Below are positions 35,240 through 42,723 of a DNA stretch of 64,000 nucleotides, piece after piece. The translations under genes were made by a program, and so were the position numbers. The DNA is from Paenibacillus sp. FJAT-26967 (lineage in GTDB: Bacteria > Bacillota > Bacilli > Paenibacillales > NBRC-103111), in the NCBI RefSeq assembly GCF_001541095.1, contig NZ_LMXH01000001.1, positions 756,048 to 820,047 on the forward strand, in the 5' to 3' direction. Position 1 is the stretch's first letter. Each line of letters starts with the position of its first letter. The notes under the pieces were generated by a model. The model had not been told where the DNA came from and made no database searches. It saw only the letters and a program-made list of their open reading frames with translations.

Positions 35240-35279
35240 GGAGCACTTCCTGCCCGCTAGGGTAAGAAGTGCTCCTTTT
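35240..35279 (+). terminator. Terminator after the lipoprotein gene
   Basis: GGAGCACTTC (35240-35249) pairs with GAAGTGCTCC (35266-35275), followed by TTTT. Confidence 0.75.
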
Positions 35280-35291
35280 GCTAAAGAAGAA

Positions 35292-35486
35292 TTACTCGGT
35301 TCTTTTCTCCGTGTCGGAAGGCGGTTGGGGCTTGTTCCCCGGCAGCCTGCCCGACCGCAGCAGCGCCTCCCGCAGAAGAAATTCGATATGTCCGTTAACG
35401 CTGCGGAATTCGTCGCCCGCCCAGCGTTCCAAAGCTTCGTACAGCTTAGGATCGAGACGCAGCGCAAAGTTTTTCTTGGCACCCAT
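35292..35486 (-). CDS. Small ribbon-helix-helix (Arc-like) DNA-binding protein
   Basis: Protein of 64 residues. KNFALRLDPKLYEALERWAGDEFRSVNGHIEFLLREALLRSG has the strand-helix-helix pattern of ribbon-helix-helix regulators, with a polar C-terminal tail. It lies 8 nt after the SPFH gene stop, has little ribosome site of its own, and is probably translated by coupling. No toxin-type partner is adjacent. It may regulate the SPFH operon. Confidence 0.7.
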   Translation of the reverse strand: MGAKKNFALRLDPKLYEALERWAGDEFRSVNGHIEFLLREALLRSGRLPGNKPQPPSDTEKRTE

Positions 35487-35494
35487 GAGGCCGC

Positions 35495-36337
35495 TTAGTA
35501 GATCGAACCGGAATTGATTACAGGTTGGGCGGAACGGTCGGAGACAACGGCAACGAGCAGGTTGTTGATCATGGCTGCCTTGCGCTCTTCATCCAGTTCG
35601 ACAACACCTTCTGCCTGAAGACGGGAGATGGCCATTTGCACCATACTCACAGCACCTTCAACAATTTTCTCGCGGGCAGATATAATCGCAGATGCCTGCT
35701 GACGCTGAAGCATCGCGCTGGCTATTTCGGTCGAGTAAGCAAGGTGAGTTAATCTTGACTCCAGCACCTCTACCCCCGCTACTTGCAGCCTGCGCTCCAG
35801 TTCATGAGTCAGCTCTTCCGCGATTTCTTCGGTATTGGCTCTCAGTGAGTAGGCCTCACCATTGTAGGAATCGTACGGATACTTGGAAGCGACATGACGG
35901 AGTCCGGTCTCGCTCTGAATCTCAACGAATGTCTGATAATTGTCGACTTCGAACATGGCTTTTGCCGTATCGACTACACGGAATACTACGACTGAAGCAA
36001 TTTCAATCGGATTGCCGTCTACATCATTGACCTTCAGTTTAACGCTGTTAAAGTTGCGTACCCGCAGTGAGATTTTCTTGCGTTCGGTAAAAGGAATCGT
36101 AATCCAGAAGCCGCTATCACGGATTGTTCCGCTGTAACGGCCGAAAAAATTAACGATCATTCCCTGATTCGGCTGCACCACGGTGAAACCGCTAACCGGG
36201 ACGAGAGCGAGAACAAGCAGAATAACAGCAGGAATAATCATTTCCGCGACTAAGAGATAAGCTCCCGCCGCGAGTAAAGCCAGCATCGCCAGCACCCCTA
36301 CAAAACCGTTCAGTTTCCATACATTGCGTTCTTTCAT
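35495..36337 (-). CDS. SPFH/Band 7 (prohibitin-like) membrane protein
   Basis: Protein of 280 residues. Two closely spaced N-terminal hydrophobic stretches (VGVLAMLALLAAGAYLLVAEMIIPAVILLVLALVPVSGFTVV) anchor it; the SPFH domain follows (QGMIVNFFGRYSGTIRDSGFWITIPF, VRNFNSVKLKVNDVDGNPIEIASVVVFRV, YNGEAYSLRANTEEIAEELTHELERRLQVAGVEVLESRLTHLAYSTEIA). SPFH proteins assemble membrane-associated oligomers that organise microdomains or regulate proteases. ATG at 36337 after AAGGAG. Operon with the ribbon-helix-helix gene. Confidence 0.85.
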   Translation of the reverse strand: MKERNVWKLNGFVGVLAMLALLAAGAYLLVAEMIIPAVILLVLALVPVSGFTVVQPNQGMIVNFFGRYSGTIRDSGFWITIPFTERKKISLRVRNFNSVKLKVNDVDGNPIEIASVVVFRVVDTAKAMFEVDNYQTFVEIQSETGLRHVASKYPYDSYNGEAYSLRANTEEIAEELTHELERRLQVAGVEVLESRLTHLAYSTEIASAMLQRQQASAIISAREKIVEGAVSMVQMAISRLQAEGVVELDEERKAAMINNLLVAVVSDRSAQPVINSGSIY

Positions 36338-36578
36338 GGCACCAGTCTCCTTCGATTTGATAATTAAATTCATTATATCGTTTTGATATTTATATGATAT
36401 CACTTTTTACATTGATTGTAAATTGGTTAAGGAAACCATTTTGTTACCATATCCGTATTCCATCGCTATGGAATTATTGACACCGCCTTTTGAGCATGCT
36501 ATAAGATAGACAAGTAAGTAATCCGATGATGCCGGTCGGGAATCAGACCCGGCAGATTCCATATCTGAGGTGAACAGC

Positions 36579-36923
36579 ATGGAAAAAATCCATAATGAAC
36601 AAGATTTCCGCGCCGTGGTTGAAGAGTCAGGAGTTACGATCGCTGTTTTTAAAACAACCTGGTGCAAAGACTGCCATTATATTGAACCTTTCATGCCGGA
36701 CCTTGAACAAACTTATGCGGGACGGATCCGTTTTATTGAACTGGACCGTGATGAAGTGCCGGACCTGTGCGAAGAACTTAACATTCTCGGCATCCCGAGC
36801 TTTATTGCTTTCCGCAACGGCAAAGAGCTGGTCAGATTCGTAAGCAAGCTCCGCAAGACGCGGGAAGAAATCGAGCAATTCCTGGACCGTGCTATCGAAG
36901 TGGGAAATGCACTGCCTGAGTAA
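36579..36923 (+). CDS. Thioredoxin-family protein with WCKDC motif
   Basis: Thioredoxin-fold protein of 114 residues without signal peptide, so cytoplasmic. The redox site is Trp-Cys-Lys-Asp-Cys in KTTWCKDCHYIEPFMPDLE, and the cis-proline is in LGIPSFIAFRNGKE. This differs from the WCGPC of the housekeeping thioredoxin gene at 56354, so its partner or redox potential is probably different. ATG at 36579 downstream of GAGGTG. Monocistronic with a terminator at 36953. Confidence 0.85.
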   Translation: MEKIHNEQDFRAVVEESGVTIAVFKTTWCKDCHYIEPFMPDLEQTYAGRIRFIELDRDEVPDLCEELNILGIPSFIAFRNGKELVRFVSKLRKTREEIEQFLDRAIEVGNALPE

Positions 36924-36952
36924 TTAGTACCCTTTAGAGTCCGCAAGGCTGA

Positions 36953-36978
36953 AGCCATTCCATCCGGGATGGCTTTTT
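36953..36978 (+). terminator. Terminator after the thioredoxin-like gene
   Basis: AGCCATTCC and GGATGGCT (36953-36974) form the stem, followed by TTTT. Confidence 0.7.
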
Positions 36979-37257
36979 CTAATGAAAGTCCGGATCAAGG
37001 GGATACGATGCAAATTTATGGAACGGTCGGGTCATTTATGAGGGCATGATAAAAGCATAAACTATTTGCTGCTTAATCCGATTTTCTTAAAAAAATGCGC
37101 CCCATTTTCTGCCTCCTGCTTGTTTCAAGGCTTTGTAACATTTGCGAATGGAATTGGACCTTCATACTAGCTATAATAAATTAGAAGGCTTTACTGCCGT
37201 CATTCGACAATTACTACCGTAAAATGGCATCAGGAATATAGAGAAGTAGGTGCATTT
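36979..37257. other. Upstream region of ctaA
   Basis: No gene is seen. A TATAAT-type -10 is visible near 37173 without a convincing -35; the ctaA ribosome site is weak (AGAAGTAGG). Confidence 0.3.
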
Positions 37258-38229
37258 ATGTATACTTTAGCTAGACGGTTCTCCTTGGCAACGATGATCG
37301 GGATGTTCCTGATCATTATGATGGGAGCTCTCGTTACGAAGACGGATTCCGGTTTGGGATGCGGCTATGAGTGGCCGCTGTGCAACGGTAAGTTCGTCCC
37401 GGCATATACGATTTCCTCGATGATTGAATACAGTCATCGTGCCGTGACCGGGCTGGTCGGCTTTTTGATGCTGGCTACCTTTATCCTTGTGTTTAAGTCG
37501 GTGGAGCGCAAGGATGCGAAGTACTTTGTAGGAGGAGCCGCCCTCTTTACTGTTATTCAGGCAGCCATGGGAGCTTTTGCAGTGGTTTGGCCGCAATCTT
37601 CAGCAGTCTTGGCGCTTCACTTTGGACTTTCACTGCTAGCCTTCGCGATGACGCTTCTGTTGTGGCTAACGTTTACGAAGTGGGGCGATTACACGGTATC
37701 GGTAGCACGTGAAGCAAGGCACGGTGAATCCATGGTTCAGCCGGGCAGTGCGCCCGTCGCTCCGGGATTCCGCAAGTTTGTCTGGTTTATTGCAGTGTAC
37801 TGCTACATTGTCGTTTATGTCGGGGCATTCGTACGCCATACCGAATCTTCAGGCGGCTGTACAGGCTGGCCGCTGTGCAATGGCGAAGTCGTACCGACCC
37901 TTAGCGGGGCATCCGGTATTGTGTTCTTTCACCGCTTGGCGGCTGCAGGAATTCTGATCTGCGGGATTATCCTCTTCATAATGGCCCGCAAAAACTACAG
38001 GCATCTGACGAATGTATATAATGGAACGAAATGGGTGCTGGTTTTACTTGTCGCCCAAGTATTCAGTGGAGCGCTCGTAACCTGGTCGCTGGGTCACGAA
38101 ACTTTATTCTTGTTTACTGCGATGATCCATGCCGTATTGATTTGTGCCTTGTTCGGTTTTATCAGTTACTTGTGCGTCGTTATGCTTAGTGCAAGGAAAC
38201 CGATTGAGAAGAGTACAGCGGGTAAATAG
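37258..38229 (+). CDS. ctaA: Heme A synthase
   Basis: Membrane enzyme of 323 residues with eight hydrophobic segments that oxidises heme O to heme A for aa3 oxidase. Two internally similar halves each have a TxSGLGCGYEWPLCNG- or ESSGGCTGWPLCNG-type loop with paired cysteines and the heme-liganding His (EYSHRAVTGL; FFHRLAAAG). The pattern is that of the Bacillus CtaA family. It is not next to ctaB (14526) here. A branched hairpin terminator follows. Confidence 0.92.
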   Translation: MYTLARRFSLATMIGMFLIIMMGALVTKTDSGLGCGYEWPLCNGKFVPAYTISSMIEYSHRAVTGLVGFLMLATFILVFKSVERKDAKYFVGGAALFTVIQAAMGAFAVVWPQSSAVLALHFGLSLLAFAMTLLLWLTFTKWGDYTVSVAREARHGESMVQPGSAPVAPGFRKFVWFIAVYCYIVVYVGAFVRHTESSGGCTGWPLCNGEVVPTLSGASGIVFFHRLAAAGILICGIILFIMARKNYRHLTNVYNGTKWVLVLLVAQVFSGALVTWSLGHETLFLFTAMIHAVLICALFGFISYLCVVMLSARKPIEKSTAGK

Positions 38230-38284
38230 AAATTTGAGCGTTCAAACAAAGCTTTATTATTCCTCCATATGCACGGTCCCTACA

Positions 38285-38362
38285 GGGCTCATTTCACTTC
38301 CTTCGGGAAGCCCCGGCGGAACTCCTTGGGAGTTTCCGTTGGATGGAAATGGGCTCTTTTTT
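38285..38362 (+). terminator. Branched (three-way) hairpin ending in six T residues
   Basis: GGGCTCATTTC (38285-38295) pairs with GAAATGGGCTC (38346-38356) allowing G-U pairs. Inside are two hairpins: CTTCC-TTCG-GGAAG (38297-38310) and CGGAACTCC with GGAGTTTCCG (38317-38338). Six T residues follow. It works on paper as a terminator for ctaA, but the three-way junction is more complex than usual. Confidence 0.6.
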
Positions 38363-38521
38363 AACTGGATAAGAAGAAAATTTTCTTTACAAAGATCAGC
38401 CGGCTGGTTAAGTAAGATAAGGGAGTGTCCGGCACCCTTGTATGACGAGGCTTGCGTATAAGCGTATGGTTCAGAGACAGGGGGCTCATACTGAGGGAAA
38501 TGAAGTAAGGGGGGAAAGAGA

Positions 38522-39343
38522 GTGCTGAGAATGATTTTTGATGAAAAGAGACGTGTAGACCGCTGCGATAAACAATTGGAGCAGGCGTTTACCTCCATCA
38601 AGCATTATTTGAACAAGCTTCAGAAGGATCGCCGCACAGAACATACTTACGAGCCCAAGAAGCTGCATAGACTGTATGTATGGACGCAAAGCTTCCTGGA
38701 TGCCCTGGATGAGCTGGAACAGAGCCAGTATTGTGCCGTGCGGTTCTCGCAACACATAACCAAATCCTATCTGGATGAAATGAACGCGGAGGAGCTGGAT
38801 CATTACAGGCGGTATGTTTATTTTTATAAAAATGCACTAATCCGGTTGTTTTCTATCCTGGACAAATTAGGTTATTTCTTGAACGATCTGTTCGAATTGA
38901 AGACGGAAGTAATTAAAACGCACTTTTCCTTTTTTACCGTATTGCGTAGAATGAGAGAGACGGGTGTTCATCCGGCCCTTCAGCAGAAGCTGTTCGAATT
39001 GAAAGTGAAAACAAAGCAGCCGCTTGAGATTCTCCGGAATCAACGCAATATGGAGATTCATTATGTAAATGTGGATATGCTTGATGACTTGATGCAGAAC
39101 CATTCGTATTTTGGCGACCGCATCGGGGTGGAGAACTTTCGTACGAATCTCGCGGAACTTGCCAAGGGGTACGGGATGGTCTGCGAAACGATGGATTTGG
39201 TCTTTCAATATATTTCCCGTAAAGCTGCGGGTGAACACGGGGAGGGGAAACATGGCGGAAACGCGCAGGACAGCACTCATTACAGGAAGCGCGAAAGGTC
39301 TGGGCAAAACAACGGCTCTGGCGCTCGCGGGTCTCGGATATGA
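38522..39343 (+). CDS. HEPN-like protein (Cthe_2314-type)
   Basis: Helical protein of 273 residues, GTG start after GGGGGG. The key feature is RNQRNMEIHYVN, where Arg175-Asn-Met-Glu-Ile-His180 matches the Rx4-6H signature of HEPN ribonucleases; helices before and after suit the fold. It resembles the HEPN family named after Cthe_2314, whose role is unknown. The last 30 residues (EHGEGKHGGNAQ onward) are basic and low-complexity, because they overlap the SDR start region by 92 nt in another frame. No obvious antitoxin is adjacent. Confidence 0.7.
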   Translation: MLRMIFDEKRRVDRCDKQLEQAFTSIKHYLNKLQKDRRTEHTYEPKKLHRLYVWTQSFLDALDELEQSQYCAVRFSQHITKSYLDEMNAEELDHYRRYVYFYKNALIRLFSILDKLGYFLNDLFELKTEVIKTHFSFFTVLRRMRETGVHPALQQKLFELKVKTKQPLEILRNQRNMEIHYVNVDMLDDLMQNHSYFGDRIGVENFRTNLAELAKGYGMVCETMDLVFQYISRKAAGEHGEGKHGGNAQDSTHYRKRERSGQNNGSGARGSRI

Positions 39344-40040
39344 TATTGTCATCAATTACGTACATAGTGAGAAAGAAGCACATGAGCTCGTCCGCCATAT
39401 TCAAAATCTGGGTGTACGGGCGGCCGCAATCCAAGGGGACATATCCCGCAGTGAAGATATACAGCGCATCGCAGAAACCGTCGTCGAGACGGTTGGAGGG
39501 ATCGATGTGCTGGTGAACAACGCGGGCCCTTTCATCCGCGAACGCCGGTTATTCGCGGATTATACGAGCGATGAGATCGACTATCTCATCCGCGGCAACT
39601 TGCTTGGCGTGATCCAGCTCGATCACGCCCTGCTGCCTCAGATGCGGCAGAAGCGTTGGGGCCGCATCATTCACTTCGGCTTCGGCCATGCTGCCGAAGC
39701 GAGAGCTTGGCCGCACCGGGCGGTATATGCGGCGGCCAAGGTAGGGCTGGTGTCGTTCACGAAGACACTGGCGGAGGAGGAAGCCGCCCATGGGATCACC
39801 GTGAACATGATCTGTCCCGGAGACATCCGCGGCGCCAACAAAGAGAAGCGGATCGAGGATGTCGAGGGACAGACCGATGACGAAACGCCGCGCGGGCGTC
39901 CAGGCACCGGGGAAGATGTGTCCCGGGTGATATCCTTCTTGTGCGACCCGCGGTCGGATTTTCTCACCGGCAACATCATGGAAATTAACGGGGGGCTGGA
40001 CCCCATTCAGACGCTGCCTATGCTGAAGCAGTCCAAATGA
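39252..40040 (+). CDS. Short-chain dehydrogenase/reductase (SDR)
   Basis: NAD(P)-dependent oxidoreductase of 262 residues. The glycine-rich cofactor motif is ALITGSAKGLGK; NNAG is in VLVNNAGPF; the catalytic residues are YAAAK (YxxxK, in RAVYAAAKVG) with a Ser/His-bearing strand HFGFGHA before it, where the usual catalytic Ser is not obvious; PGDI follows. The family includes ketoacyl reductases and sugar dehydrogenases; the substrate is unknown. ATG at 39252 behind GGGGAGGGG, located inside the end of the HEPN gene. Confidence 0.85.
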   Translation: MAETRRTALITGSAKGLGKTTALALAGLGYDIVINYVHSEKEAHELVRHIQNLGVRAAAIQGDISRSEDIQRIAETVVETVGGIDVLVNNAGPFIRERRLFADYTSDEIDYLIRGNLLGVIQLDHALLPQMRQKRWGRIIHFGFGHAAEARAWPHRAVYAAAKVGLVSFTKTLAEEEAAHGITVNMICPGDIRGANKEKRIEDVEGQTDDETPRGRPGTGEDVSRVISFLCDPRSDFLTGNIMEINGGLDPIQTLPMLKQSK

Positions 40041-40232
40041 CCGGCGGAACAGCGGCAGCGGATGGAGCCTGAAATCTGAAGCGAGCAAGGCTGCTTTCCA
40101 GCTGTTGGAAGGGACGTAGGTCCGTTCTAGGTCTGGGACATGCGCAGTCGTCAGCGTATGTCCTCTGTAAGAGGCTGGAGCATGGTTCAGAAGCCCTCCA
40201 AGCGGCTCAGCCTGTACATATTCATTCATAGA

Positions 40233-40283
40233 ATAAAGCCCTGTCACACAAGACCTGAAGGTCTTCGGTGACAGGGCTTTATA
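40233..40283. terminator. Strong bidirectional terminator
   Basis: TAAAGCCCTGTCAC and GTGACAGGGCTTTA form a near-perfect stem with an internal AAGACC/GGTCTT hairpin in the loop; A/T-rich sequence flanks both sides. It separates the convergent SDR and nfu genes. Confidence 0.8.
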
Positions 40284-40343
40284 ATTTTTCTATAAGGGAT
40301 ATACAAGGATCGGAAGAGCTCTTCCCCGCTCTATAACATACGA

Positions 40344-40363
40344 AAGCCGGCACAGGGCCGGCT
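40344..40363 (-). terminator. Terminator close to the nfu stop codon
   Basis: AGCCGGC-ACAGG-GCCGGCT, read on the minus strand, followed by TTTCG. Confidence 0.5.
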
Positions 40364-40368
40364 CCGGA

Positions 40369-40617
40369 TTAGAATACTTGAACAACCTCAGTGATGCCTT
40401 CAACTTCCTCAACCAATGCACGCTCAATACCAGCTTTAAGCGTAATCGTGGAACTCGGGCAGCTGCCGCAAGCTCCCATCAGCTTTAATTTAACGATGCC
40501 GTCCTCCACATCAACGAGTTCAACGTCACCGCCGTCACGCTGCAGGAACGGGCGAAGCTTATCTAGAACTTCCAGTACTTCATCATAGATGGTTGCACTT
40601 TGAGTATTTTCTGTCAC
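40369..40617 (-). CDS. NifU-type iron-sulfur scaffold protein (YutI/Nfu)
   Basis: NifU C-terminal-domain protein of 82 residues that binds an Fe-S cluster for transfer. It has the CxxC motif in [19 protein letters not shown], and the N-terminal pattern [33 protein letters not shown] start at 40617 after AAAGGAG; an in-frame upstream extension is unlikely to be used. Bacillus YutI is the counterpart and lies by yuzB and yutJ there, as here. erpA, at 44511, is another Fe-S carrier. Confidence 0.88.
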   Translation of the reverse strand: MTENTQSATIYDEVLEVLDKLRPFLQRDGGDVELVDVEDGIVKLKLMGACGSCPSSTITLKAGIERALVEEVEGITEVVQVF

Positions 40618-40855
40618 GTAAATCAACTCCTTTCTCCATCTATTATAGTACATTTTCATGAAAAAAAATATCCCCCTGAAGGAAAGAGGCGGTTGGTGTA
40701 AAATGTTCCGTTCTTGTGTTTTATGGCCTATTAAGAAAAAGGGGGTTGCAGAATCAGGATTATGTTATATAATACAATTAACTAATTCGCATAACTGTAT
40801 TATAACATTGGGATGTATGCCTCCACCAAAGCACACAGAGAAGGGATGGATGAAC

Positions 40856-41098
40856 ATGAGTGAACAAAGGGATTGCTGTCATTGCTACGGAGAAGGGGAA
40901 ATGGAATGTGCGAGTTGTACAGGTGAAGGAAACCTGGGGAACCGCGGGATTTGCCTGGATTGCGGAGGGAGCGGCCGTAAAGCGTGCGCACGCTGCAGCG
41001 GAAGCGGTGTGACAGCGGATGCGTTCGACACGAGTGATTCCATCACGGACATCATGAGAAGCTTTTATTTCAAACCGGAGTATACACGAGGAAGATAA
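40856..41098 (+). CDS. Small DnaJ-type zinc-finger protein
   Basis: Protein of 80 residues with four CxxC-type pairs: CCHCYGEGEMECASCTGEG and CLDCGGSGRKACARCSGSG, i.e. CxxCxGxG repeats as in the DnaJ/TSI2-like zinc-ribbon. The C-terminal tail (ADAFDTSDSITDIMRSFYFKPE) is acidic then aromatic. ATG at 40856 is 10 nt after AGAAGGG. Such stand-alone zinc-fingers often act in protein folding or metal handling; the role here is unknown. Divergent from nfu, 133 nt before yuzB. Confidence 0.75.
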   Translation: MSEQRDCCHCYGEGEMECASCTGEGNLGNRGICLDCGGSGRKACARCSGSGVTADAFDTSDSITDIMRSFYFKPEYTRGR

Positions 41099-41228
41099 GA
41101 GCACCTGCCCAGCATTGCTGCGGTTTCGCAACAGTCAGGGAGCGTTCTGCTGCTTAAAAAGCGCTGTATGTGTTACAATAGAGGGAGTACAGTACTATTA
41201 GCCTCTATTCATACAGGTGGAGATTAAG

Positions 41229-41477
41229 ATGAGACCTATTATAGAATTCTGCGCCAGCAATCCTGCTACGGATGACCTGCTTGAGAAGCTGGAGGAGAAT
41301 CCCGATTATGACGTCATCGAGTACGGCTGCCTTGGTAACTGCGGCGAGTGCTACTTGTTCCCGTTTGCTATGGTGAATGGAGAAATGGTAGCGGCCGAGA
41401 CGACTGAACTGCTGTATAACGAGATTATCCGTAAGATCAAAGAAGTCGAAGCGATGCTTGATCTTTTCGATGATTAA
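41229..41477 (+). CDS. yuzB: YuzB family (DUF1450) protein
   Basis: Protein of 82 residues. The N-terminus RPIIEFCASNPATDD and the central cysteine-rich YGCLGNCGECYLFPFAMVNGEMVAAET match the YuzB family; the cysteine set CxxxCxxC is thioredoxin-like-ferredoxin in style, and I expect a metal or cluster site. ATG at 41229 after AGGTGGAG. It is tail to tail with yutJ, with a strong shared terminator between, as in Bacillus subtilis, where yutJ, yuzB and yutI are neighbours. Function unknown. Confidence 0.88.
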   Translation: MRPIIEFCASNPATDDLLEKLEENPDYDVIEYGCLGNCGECYLFPFAMVNGEMVAAETTELLYNEIIRKIKEVEAMLDLFDD

Positions 41478-41482
41478 ATAAG

Positions 41483-41528
41483 AAAGCCCGGTGTGCACAT
41501 CACTTCCGTGATGGCACACCGGGCTTTT
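41483..41528. terminator. Bidirectional terminator between yuzB and yutJ
   Basis: AAAGCCCGGTGTGC pairs with GCACACCGGGCTTTT; the loop contains ATCAC/GTGAT. Confidence 0.85.
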
Positions 41529-41568
41529 CTTATGAATTCGCTTCGTTCAGCTCGTTAAGCAGCAGGAA

Positions 41569-42633
41569 TCAGCCGAAATGGTTCTTGGACATCCATAGGA
41601 CACCGTTCTTGAGGACACGTGGAACCATGCCTGTCATGACTCTGTTCTTGCCCATCAAGCCGAATCCGGTTTTCTTGCCGAGTGAGCCAAGAACACCTTT
41701 GAGCTTGATTTGACCAAGACGCGGTGTTTCATTCTTCCAAAGCGCCTGCATGACTTCCACGATCTGCTTGCCTTGCGATTCGGCAGCCTGTGCACTTGGT
41801 GAGAAGGGCAGACTGGCACAGTCGCCTACGACAAACACATTCGGGTGGGCGGGAATCTGATGGTATTCATTCAGGACTACGCGTCCTGATGAATCCTTCT
41901 CCACCTGAAGCTGCTCCACGAGAGGACTCGGCTTGATGCCGGCTGTCCAGATGGTAGTGTCGGTGCGGATGATTTCTTCTTCGTTGTACAGGTCGCCTCC
42001 GTCCAGGCGTCTGAGCGTTACATGAGAACGCATTTCGATGTCATGCGCCAGCATCCAGTCTCGTACGAATTCCTTCGCCTTGGTAGGGAAGGAAGAGAGA
42101 ATGCTCGCTCCGCGGTCAAGAATCCGGATGTTGATGTCCGGCCGGCTCTCGCGCAGCTCCGCAGCGACCTCTACGCCGCTTAGACCGCCTCCGACAATGG
42201 TGACTTGCCCGTAAGGAACAACGTCATTGACGCGCTGGTAAGTGATACGGGTCTGCGAGAAGGTCTGAATGCCGTTGGCGAACTCTACGGCACCCGGGAT
42301 GCCGTGGAAGTTATCCACGCAGCCCAGGCCGATTACGAGGTAGTCATAATCCAGAGGATCTTTGCCTGCAAAAAGAACCTGTCTGGTCTCGATATCGATT
42401 CCGGTTACTTCTCCGTACTTCAGGTTGAGCCTGGGATCGTTCGGATAGTGAACACGAAGCTCCGTATCAGAGGCCGTACCTGCGGCTAGGGCGTAGTATT
42501 CTGTCTTGAGTCCTTGAAAAGGTGACCGGTCGACAAGGGTAACGGTCCAATCATCAGGTATTTCTTTTTCCAGAAGCTCTGTGGCTATGGTCATACCGCC
42601 ATAACCGCCTCCCAGAATAACAAACTTATTCAT
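41569..42633 (-). CDS. yutJ: NAD(P)/FAD-dependent oxidoreductase, YutJ-type (NDH-2-like)
   Basis: Flavoprotein of 354 residues in the type II NADH dehydrogenase superfamily. FAD-binding motif: FVILGGGYGGMTIATELL; second dinucleotide motif (NADH): TIVGGGLSGVEVAAEL; the flavin-associated GDCASLPFSPSAQAAESQG follows. It lacks the long C-terminal membrane helix of some NDH-2 enzymes but ends with a hydrophobic segment. ATG at 42633 after AGAAGGG. Position next to yuzB supports YutJ. Electron acceptor unproven; menaquinone is likely, since mqnE is 90 bp upstream. Confidence 0.85.
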   Translation of the reverse strand: MNKFVILGGGYGGMTIATELLEKEIPDDWTVTLVDRSPFQGLKTEYYALAAGTASDTELRVHYPNDPRLNLKYGEVTGIDIETRQVLFAGKDPLDYDYLVIGLGCVDNFHGIPGAVEFANGIQTFSQTRITYQRVNDVVPYGQVTIVGGGLSGVEVAAELRESRPDINIRILDRGASILSSFPTKAKEFVRDWMLAHDIEMRSHVTLRRLDGGDLYNEEEIIRTDTTIWTAGIKPSPLVEQLQVEKDSSGRVVLNEYHQIPAHPNVFVVGDCASLPFSPSAQAAESQGKQIVEVMQALWKNETPRLGQIKLKGVLGSLGKKTGFGLMGKNRVMTGMVPRVLKNGVLWMSKNHFG

Positions 42634-42723
42634 GGTACATGAATCCCTTCTGCGGTAGCTTTGTTCGTACAACTTTACTGTTTGTCTCTCATTGGAAGTT
42701 TCTCTTAGTCGTTCTTACCCCAA

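Larger units (their letters stand above)
40041..40368. other. Intergenic region between SDR and nfu genes
   Basis: Contains two hairpins (40233-40283 and 40344-40363) described separately. No gene with a credible ribosome site is visible on either strand. Confidence 0.35.

Noticed and set aside
39549-40247. 232-residue minus-strand frame over the SDR gene
   Set aside because: Mostly the antisense of the SDR; Pro/Arg/Leu-rich composition is typical of a shadow frame.
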